From contig MNCI01002788.1 in the NCBI GenBank assembly GCA_015680685.1, positions 259,616-280,237 on the forward strand: a DNA stretch of 20,622 nt. Direction: 5' to 3'. This document shows, one piece after another, positions 9,970-16,611 of this stretch (the stretch's first letter is position 1; each line of letters opens with the position of its first letter). The position numbers and the translations under genes are program-made. The notes below the pieces were generated by a model. The model saw nothing but the letters and a program-made list of their open reading frames with translations, was not told the DNA's origin and made no database searches. The DNA is from Gnetum montanum. Its lineage: Eukaryota; Streptophyta; Gnetopsida; Gnetales; Gnetaceae.

Positions 9970-10502
9970 ATGAACTTTTTTTGACAATCCTTGAAACATT
10001 GAGAATAGATTAATATTTCCTTTAATGCACTTTGCTTTTATGATTTTTTACTTTAATGCATTTAAATTGAGCAATTTATCTCCAATAGTTAATGAACACA
10101 AGCACAACCATTTCAAGCATACATATAGTACTTGGTAACCCAGCAACACTTAATATTTGGTAGCCAATAACATTATATGTGTTCAGGATGTGTCCAGGAA
10201 AGTGAGATAGTTACTTATGTTAGGATAATTTAGATCTTATTTTCCACTATTCATTAGCTTAGTTAATTTATCTCTTTATCATCATTAGGAGCAGCATAGA
10301 ATTAGATAACATCATATGCTTCACTTTGGACTAAACCATACATGACAAAGCTACCACTAGTCCAAGTGGAAAGATAGTGAACTGCTATCAAAGCCTAATG
10401 ATCTAGATGCCACAACTAGTTCCATCCATGGAATTCGATTGGATCATGCATGAACACTTGTGTTTCATATGGTTGGGCATAGGGGTACCTCACCACTCAT
10501 CA

Positions 10503-11361
10503 ATAGGATATGAGCTACCTAGCACAAGAAAATAGAACCCTCTCAATGAAGGAGGTACATGCCATTTGATAGAAATCAGCTATTGAAATAAGTGCATGGT
10601 AGAATGAGAAAAAGAGACATGAGAGGCTTAAAGAACATTTTTGTGATCAAGTGGGTACATACAAACAAATCAATGAGAAGAAAATCTAGATGGCAAAGGC
10701 CTATATCAATTTCATTTAAGCACAAAATCTAGATTGGCAGCCCATATTGGATAGCATGGCCCATGTCCATAATGCGGTGATTAAAAATAAAGACTTGTAA
10801 ATAGAAGATTTGATAGAGTACATGAGGCTAGCTAACATTCATTATGCTAACCTAGCCATGTTAATAGTAGGAAGGCCCTAAAATGAGCTTGAATAACAAG
10901 TAGCATCCATGTACACATTGTATGAAAAAGAGTTTGTAGATAGGAAGGATACCCTACAGAAGCTACATGTGGTACACTTTGAATTAGAAGTAGTTAAGGC
11001 CAACTATCAAGGGACAAAATATTTTGCAAAAAATATAGCTAGGAGAATTACTAACTATCAAAAATTAAGAACCAAGGCTAGGGCATTTGAAAAGGAAAGA
11101 AGTTAGTTTTTGGCATGGTACATCAAGGAAAAAAAAGTGTTCCTACAACTACCATGTCTATGAGATGTACCACCTTCATCACACATTGCTCAATCAGCAT
11201 GGATAATGCATGACCCTAAAATGGAGGAAGAGAAACTTTAGGCATTTCTTAATAGATATAAATTTTAGAAGCCTAATGACAAGGGTAAACAGTTGATAGA
11301 AGAGCCACTACCACTAGGCACAACTTATTCTTTAGTTTTTGTTTGTTGTTTTGTTTTATAA
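10503..11361 (+). pseudogene. Element C long non-gag reading frame, 3' half (decayed)
   Basis: Resumes directly after LTR2 and stays in a single frame for about 285 codons to the TAA at 11359-11361, with about 13 internal stops of the same TAG/TAA/TGA kind as the 5' half. The product is rich in Lys, Glu, Gln and Leu, for example ELEVVKANYQGTKYFAKNIA and NYQKLRTKARAFEKERS, consistent with a long coiled coil. It ends in a Gly/Lys/Glu/Pro linker (NDKGKQLIEEPLPLGT) and a short hydrophobic tail. Joining 4156 to 10503 without removing any base keeps the frame. No enzyme motif is visible. The ORF ends about 145 bases before the purine tract and LTR3, the place expected for the last ORF of an LTR element. 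The family is not recognised; structural or RNA-packaging roles are possible but not shown. Confidence 0.6.
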
Positions 11362-11494
11362 CTATGTCTAAGTTTTGTAAAATACCATTGTAGCATTTAG
11401 TATCATGTAAATAGTGTCATGTAAATCTATCTCCCAATTTTATAAGGGACTCTATCCTCATTTTGTTTTAACTTGAGGATGAGTTTCTAGTTAG

Positions 11495-11505
11495 TCATGG
11501 GGGTA
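11495..11505 (+). promoter_or_regulatory. Polypurine-tract position of element C
   Basis: TCATGGGGGTA stands directly before LTR3. Together with the preceding 40 bases (CTCATTTTGTTTTAACTTGA, then GGATGAG) it parallels the end of element B, so element C ends here by the same layout. Confidence 0.55.
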
Positions 11506-11542
11506 TGATAAAGTTAATTTTTCTTAACTAATGATATTGTAA

Positions 11543-11570
11543 CTATGATATCATATCTATGATGTCATTT
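11543..11570 (+). repeat. Two 14-bp tandem units in U3 of LTR3
   Basis: CTATGATATCATAT is followed directly by CTATGATGTCATTT, and a looser copy precedes them. The period and position match those in LTR1, LTR2 and LTR4, but the unit sequence differs. Confidence 0.6.
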
Positions 11571-11631
11571 ATTTAATATTTTATCTTAAGCTACATCATC
11601 ATAAATTTGATATCATGGGATGTGTGGAACC

Positions 11632-11639
11632 TATAAATA
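11632..11639 (+). promoter_or_regulatory. TATA box of LTR3
   Basis: TATAAATA after GTGGAACC, about 126 bases into the LTR. If active, it would transcribe toward gene E. Confidence 0.6.
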
Positions 11640-11805
11640 CATCACTTGGACACATGGGTCTACATAAGTTTTCATTCCACTAGTAGCAGAACTCTTGCAG
11701 TTTCATTTCGTAGTTAGCGATAGTGTATGCCTATAGTGTGGTGTTGAGCAATTATATAGTGTCTTTATTTGAGCGAATTATACTTGGACATAGTTCATGA
11801 TTGAC

Positions 11806-11811
11806 AATAAA
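11806..11811 (+). terminator. Polyadenylation-type signal in LTR3
   Basis: AATAAA in TTGACAATAAAGATC. The related context in LTR4 (GAACAATAATAAG, near 16404) has lost the exact hexamer. Confidence 0.4.
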
Positions 11812-12731
11812 GATCAAGATTACTTATCATCATTGTAGCATCCACCTAGTTTCCTTATTCTTACTCATAATAATTTTTATAGTTTTCCTAGTTAATCACT
11901 TTATAAGAATTTTATTTTACATGTCAAAAGTAAGCGATATGGATACAACTAATTTTGAACATTAAGTATAGTTATCTAATAGCCTAGTGGTGGCATTGCT
12001 TGATTCACTCAATAATACCACTTGGTAATCCTAGTGATGACTACATGAGTCCATAGCATGTACAGTAGACCAGGACCAAATATCCATCACATTAAGCTAA
12101 GTTAGATTTAATTTCTTGTAATTACTTAGACTTAGGATTAGAAATTTTTTTCATTTCATCATGTTTGCTAGGAGAAAGAATTTCCACACAACATTAGATA
12201 TCATATACCTCATGGTGAGCTAAACCATACACATAGATTTCATTAGCTCCATGTGGGAAGACAATGGTCTCAAACTTAAACCAATTGCTAGCATATTAAC
12301 ATTGTATCATCCATGGATTATGATCTAGTCACATGTGAATGCTTGTGACTTGTATAGTTGGGTATTGATAACCACACCATGATTTGGTTTAGACCTAGTG
12401 CCAGAGAATTTCTAATGTACCTAGTTTACAATTACAGTGTAATCATGTGGTCACACTTGGCTGTAGATGTTATAGCCATAATTGTGGAGACTTTCTTAGT
12501 AGGATCTTCTAGTTGCATCTTGTAGTTCATGGTTGATGATCCCAATACTAAGAGAGAAATATTGCAGAGTGATGGATCATATTTGGTGGAAGTTCGAAAA
12601 TTATCCCAAATTTGGGAGATGTCCAAGTATTTGTAGTACAATGCCAAGAATACTTTGATGCTAGGCCACTGCATAAATGCTCTATTCCAAAACCCTCCTA
12701 TAATTGTCTACCTACTAGAAGCATATGCTTG

Positions 12732-12808
12732 GTTTCAAATGTGTATATTTTTTCTATTTTAGGTTTTAGTGTTATTTGTTCTAGTTTTTTTGGTGCTTCA
12801 CTTTGCAG
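12732..12808 (+). other. Intron 1 of gene E
   Basis: 77 bases, GTTTCAAATG...CTTTGCAG with a T-rich body. The exon frame is open on both sides apart from decay stops, and the split Trp codon (TG|G) is restored across it. Confidence 0.6.
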
Positions 12809-14216
12809 GTATAGGGTAAACCATGGAGGATGGGTGAGAAATGACTAAACTTTATTGATAGCCCATACAACTTTGGAGGAGTTTAAGCAAGGTAAGATTA
12901 TAAGAGTGCAAGTTATTAACTAGCTTAGTGAAGGGTTTGGTAGGTACCTTATGTAATTTTCTCACATATACCAAATGCATATAGCTACTAATCATGCACA
13001 TAGATGGTGGGCTCATTGAAATCTAGGGACATGTGTGACAATTTAGTTTAAAGCTCCAGCTTTGCCTAAGCCTAGTTAGTGAATGTTGTTTAAGTGTGGC
13101 CAGTATTTTTAGCATTTTTATTTTGTTTTATGGATTTATGAGGCTAACAGGTCAACTATGTTGTACTATAGATTCTGTGCATGAGTCTATAGTCACCATG
13201 ATCATTTTGAGGCATGCTAAGAAGAAGATTCAACTTAAGTGAGATGACATAGACCTCTCACAGGAATGATTAGTAGAAAAAGCTCATATGGATGTTCAAC
13301 ATAGGATCATTGATGTAGGTTTTTTTAACTTATTCATGTTTCCTAGTCCATTAATGTCACATACTGAGATGTTGAATGTGATTGACTCTTTTGATAAGGG
13401 TATCACCAAATGCATTACTCATATTCATGGTTTTGAATGTTAATAAGTCTATGTTTAGTGATCTCTTTGGCATACCTCCTAGTGGTGTTAAGATTTTCAT
13501 TAGAGATGGGATAGATGGGGGCCATAGAGAGGAAATGGAAAATTGAATTAACTTTCCTTTTGATGCTATGTTATCTTTTAGCAAGTGTGAAGTTAAGGAA
13601 GGCAATGAGACTTACCCTCTTTTCTGTTCTAGATATTTTCCCATGTTACTATCATAGAAGAAAATCATAGGGGTTCAATAGGATTAAATAATGAAAGAGT
13701 TTTTAATTGATGGAACTAGGATTGATTAGGCTATCTTCTTGGTCACTAGTATACAAGATGAAGTTTGAAAACTCAGTAATAATCTTGAGTCTACATGCCA
13801 CATGCATTTTAAATTCTTTAGCACATATCTTAGAAGGTTCATAGAGTTCTTGGTGAAGAAGAAGAATGGAAATTGGGTGTCATGGAATGCTTCCCAACTT
13901 TCCAAGCCTTGGGCTAAACACATCATAAAGGTGATATGTTTCCAAGACCCACTTGTGGAGGATGTGAGTGAATCAATATCTATTACCACTAAGAATAGTA
14001 GTAGTTTACATGATTATTCCTTTGAAAATATTAGGATGGAGCCCTATGCTACACGTGGTGATGCAAAAAGGGCCAAAATGGTATGTGCAGAAGTAGATGG
14101 CACTGCTAGAACTAAGATAAAGAAGCCACATGTTAAAGAAAACATTCAGGTTCCTAATCAGCAAGCACCTAAGAAGATGATGATCAAGCTCAAAAAGGAA
14201 AATTAGGATGTTGGAG

Positions 14217-14352
14217 GTATGTAGATATTTTTTTGTAATTTTTATCTTTTAATTTTTTCATATTTTTGTCATATTTTTGGTTATATTTTTATTGTTAAAA
14301 AATGTTTATTGCCTCATTCTATTTATTTCATTGATTTTGGTTTGTTGTAAAG
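14217..14352 (+). other. Intron 2 of gene E, acceptor uncertain
   Basis: 136 bases, GTATGT donor, very T-rich body, ending TTGTTGTAAAG. The most protein-like frame of exon 3 (KLATRVAT, KERMFMEALDVVDSP) does not keep phase with exon 2, so either the acceptor is misplaced or an indel has occurred. Confidence 0.5.
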
Positions 14353-14500
14353 AGGAAATAGAAGTTGGCTACTAGGGTTGCCACATAGAAGGAGCAATTA
14401 TGCAAGGAAGTTAAGGAAAGAATGTTCATGGAGGCTCTAGATGTTGTGGATTCACCTTTAGAAGGCCATACTCCAATGGACTGATCTCATGATCTTCCTA

Positions 14501-14597
14501 GTATGTTTTAGGATTTTTTTATGTTTTCATTTTTATTTTTTGTTTTAATTTTTTTTATGTTGTTGCAAATAATGTTGAATTTTTATAGCCATTATAG
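14501..14597 (+). other. Intron 3 of gene E
   Basis: 97 bases, GTATGTTTTAGG...CCATTATAG, T-rich. Phase is kept: A|GG forms Arg at the junction. Confidence 0.6.
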
Positions 14598-14732
14598 GGT
14601 GTGAACCTCCAAAAGCATCTACATCCACATTCTGTCATAAACCTTGGGTGGAGGCCCCATACAAGATGAAGTTCATAAAAGAAATGATGGATGACATGGT
14701 TGATAGGCTACAACAAATAGTTACTAATGTTG

Positions 14733-14862
14733 GTAATTCAAATGTTTTTGTTTTGCATTATTTTATGTTTTTAAATTTTTATGTGTTTTTATGTTTTTTG
14801 GCTACATGGTTTTAGTAGTTTTAAAGTGTTTTCAATGTTTTTGTTTGTGTGAGTTTCCAAAG
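14733..14862 (+). other. Intron 4 of gene E
   Basis: 130 bases, GTAATTCAAATG...TTTCCAAAG, T-rich with many ATGTTTTT words. Phase is kept: G|TA forms Val at the junction. Confidence 0.6.
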
Positions 14863-15638
14863 TAAAATGAAATCCCTCACAAGACATTGAATTCAATGAG
14901 TTTCTTGAGCTTCCTTATGATGTTGAGAGCATTCCATGGAGGTTATATGAAGGGGTTACAAATTGTGCTTCATCTTGTACATAAACATTTTGGGAGTTCT
15001 AATGTTTGAATGAGTTCTTATGAGAACATGTCATAGCATTGGAGAAGAAGAACAAGGAACTAAAAAAAAAAGTTAAGAGCTTCAAAGATCTTAAGGAATT
15101 CATAGCAGCTCACATGATCAATAGGAATTCCTTATCCCTAGAGGAGATCAAGTGGTCCCATTAGTGGAGCACCATCTAACTGAAGGTTGCTCTAGCTAGG
15201 AGCAATATCGAGAAGGACATGAAGATGGAGCTCTTAGTTCACAAGTATAGGGATTGGCAAGACTACTATGCATGGATGTTAGAGTAGGATAAAAAGAAAA
15301 AGGCTCACAAATGGATATACAAGGTAGAAAAGGAAAATTACATGAAGTCAAGACATGAGAAGGAAATGGTGCAATGTAAGTATGAGTTGTTTGTGCAAGG
15401 GATATGCATAAAGGATACCTTTAGCATGTTTGTGGAATTAGTGGTAGCTATTGATTCTCTTACTTCTTAGATCACTAATGCATCTATGGTGAATTCCACT
15501 ACTAATTTTTCCTACACTCCACCTAACTAGATAGATATAGACAGGAGAAAGATCTTGGATAGGGTGGATTTGGGAGATATCGATTGGGCAAATATGAGTG
15601 AAGAATAAATTCTTCATAGGTTGGAAACTAGTCTCTAA

Positions 15639-15935
15639 AGATTTGCACTTAAAAGCATCACTTCTAAATCCTTTGAGGTTTGTGAAAATATGTAGTGGTG
15701 TTGGAAATGATGTTAATAATGATGATCCTTCTCCTCCTCCTATGGCTTAATCTTGGTTACTACTGAACATGTTATACTTTTTTGTTTTAGCTACATCATT
15801 GTTGTTATTATTTTTATTTGATTATCATGACTTTGAAGACTATTTATTATTATTTTTTATTATTATCTATTACATAGTGCAACTTTGACAATTGGACATG
15901 GATATTAGATATTTTTTATATTATTTGTTACATAG
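15639..15935. other. Spacer between gene E and LTR4
   Basis: AT-rich, with runs of TTATTATT. No purine tract comparable to those before LTR2 and LTR3 is seen ahead of LTR4, so LTR4 is not obviously the 3' LTR of an element carrying gene E. Confidence 0.5.
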
Positions 15936-15962
15936 TGATGAGACATGGCATGTCAGGCAACT

Positions 15963-16046
15963 TCATTGATGCATCCCTATCGATGAAGCCTCATCGATGC
16001 ATCCTTGTCAATGAAGCCTCATCAACGCATCCTCATTGATGAATCT
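15963..16046 (+). repeat. Six 14-bp tandem units in U3 of LTR4 (block 1)
   Basis: Six consecutive 14-mers in exact register: TCATTGATGCATCC, CTATCGATGAAGCC, TCATCGATGCATCC, TTGTCAATGAAGCC, TCATCAACGCATCC, TCATTGATGAATCT. The consensus is near TCATCGATGCATCC, with a palindromic ATCGAT core. Confidence 0.8.
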
Positions 16047-16127
16047 TAGATGCATTGTTACATATGTGTGGATGAAAATGCATTGATGTGCTAATAGGTA
16101 ACACATCTTAGATGTGTTAACACATCC

Positions 16128-16183
16128 CTATCGATATATCCTCATGAATGCATCCCTATCGACGCATCCTCAGCAATGCAGCT
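16128..16183 (+). repeat. Four 14-bp tandem units in U3 of LTR4 (block 2)
   Basis: CTATCGATATATCC, TCATGAATGCATCC, CTATCGACGCATCC, TCAGCAATGCAGCT in exact register. They are related to block 1 but separated from it by about 80 bases that contain two copies of an AACACATC/TGTGTTAACA-like word. Confidence 0.75.
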
Positions 16184-16227
16184 AAATGTGTTAACAAATT
16201 CCCATCGATACAATGCTTGTATTTTCC

Positions 16228-16235
16228 TATAAATA
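16228..16235 (+). promoter_or_regulatory. TATA box of LTR4
   Basis: TATAAATA, about 290 bases into the LTR. The extra distance relative to LTR1-3 is largely accounted for by the expanded 14-bp unit blocks. Confidence 0.6.
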
Positions 16236-16611
16236 CGTGAGCACTTACTACATTTTTTGTTATGATTTGATTAGTAGTGTAGGTAAACTATTGTAGTTTT
16301 TTTTGTAATCCTAGAAAATAGTTAGTGGGTGCCCATAGTATGGATTTGAGTTAGTTGTACAATGTCTTATTAGAGTGGCATTATACCAGGACACATTCCA
16401 TGAACAATAATAAGTTCGAGATTGATTCATATTCATTGCAGCAAATTGACTTAGAGTAGATTTAATTTTTATGTACTTAGTTAATATTTACATTTTCATG
16501 CATATTAATTAGTTGGTGGAATGAGCACGACCAGTTTTGAGCATAAACACGTATTTACTTAGTAGTCCCAGTAGCATTATTACTTAGCTCATCTAGTAGA
16601 ATAATACTTGG

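Larger units (their letters stand above)
4157..10502 (+). mobile_element. Element B: non-autonomous Ty3/gypsy-type LTR retrotransposon with gag and no pol
   Basis: A 6.35 kb element with two direct LTRs (4157-5036 and 9614-10502), a degenerate tRNA-Asp priming site just inside the first, a decayed gag, about 1.9 kb of noncoding sequence and a purine tract before the second LTR. Protease, RT, RNase H and integrase are absent: there is no room or motif for them between the end of gag (7655) and the LTR. The LTRs begin TGATGAGT and the second ends ACTCATCA, an 8-base inverted terminal repeat. By eye the LTRs differ at many sites, so the insertion is old. It sits inside the element C frame. No clean 5-base target duplication is visible (ATTAA on the left, ATAGG on the right). 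Confidence 0.85.
9614..10502 (+). repeat. LTR2, 3' LTR of element B
   Basis: 889 bases, TGATGAGTCATG...ACTCATCA. It aligns with LTR1 along its length, with one small insertion after the AATAAA (near 9974) and a diverged U3. It carries two 14-bp units at 9638-9665, a TATA box at 9765 and AATAAA at 9964. Confidence 0.9.
11506..12379 (+). repeat. LTR3, 3' LTR of element C, far end approximate
   Basis: Begins TGATAAAG after the purine tract. It is a diverged relative of LTR1/LTR2: both have a TATA box 125-165 bases in, AATAAA about 175-190 bases further on, and matching tail segments (CATCCATGGA, GATC(A/T)(A/T)G..CATG, GTTGGG(C/T)AT). It also shares with LTR4 the block around TTATACTTGGACA...CATGA. 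The end is placed at ACCACACCA by length (874 bases against 880-889) and a CA ending, so it may be off by about 20 bases. No second copy of this LTR is in the window. Confidence 0.7.
12445..15638 (+). pseudogene. Gene E: five-exon decayed gene of unknown family
   Basis: Exons at about 12445-12731, 12809-14216, 14353-14500, 14598-14732 and 14863-15638. The four introns (77-136 bases) all have GT-AG ends and T-rich bodies, and three of the four junctions keep phase exactly. Exon 1 begins MWSHLAVDVIAIIVETFLVG and ends ...YLLEAYA. Exon 2 holds NHGGWVRND, then (after frame changes near 13190 and 13435) MFSDLFGIPPSGVKIFIRDG and ESTCHMHFKFFSTYLRRFIE, and a Lys-rich, probably disordered tail. Exons 3-4 are charged. 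Exon 5 has LEKKNKELKKKVKSFKDLKE and a Lys/Glu-rich helical, probably coiled-coil region, then a polar C-terminus ending near the TAA at 15636 (which may itself be a decayed Gln codon). In-frame stops are again mainly TAG/TAA. No known domain is recognised. It starts about 65 bases after LTR3 on the same strand. It may be a host gene invaded by elements, a captured gene, or an intron-bearing element ORF. Coding nature is well supported; identity is not. Confidence 0.6.
15936..16611 (+). repeat. LTR4, truncated LTR fused to pol
   Basis: Begins TGATGAGACATGG, like LTR1/LTR2 (TGATGAGTCATGA), and has a TATA box at 16228. Its middle aligns with LTR3 (GGACA(C/T)A..CCATGA..AATAA, and GCATAAACACGTATTTACTT against the matching segments of LTR1-3). 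The last 200-odd bases expected from LTR1-3 are missing, and the sequence runs straight into the RT-coding region. The junction is placed by where the pol frame becomes readable, with an error of about 20 bases. Confidence 0.6.

Noticed and set aside
12396-12403. Primer-binding site after LTR3
   Set aside because: Only eight bases (TAGTGCCA) match the decayed tRNA-Asp site and the distance from the assumed LTR end is too large, so it was not listed as a feature.
12432-12674. 80-residue minus-strand ORF over exon 1 of gene E
   Set aside because: The plus strand here has a frame that continues across a GT-AG intron into exon 2, so the minus ORF is a shadow.
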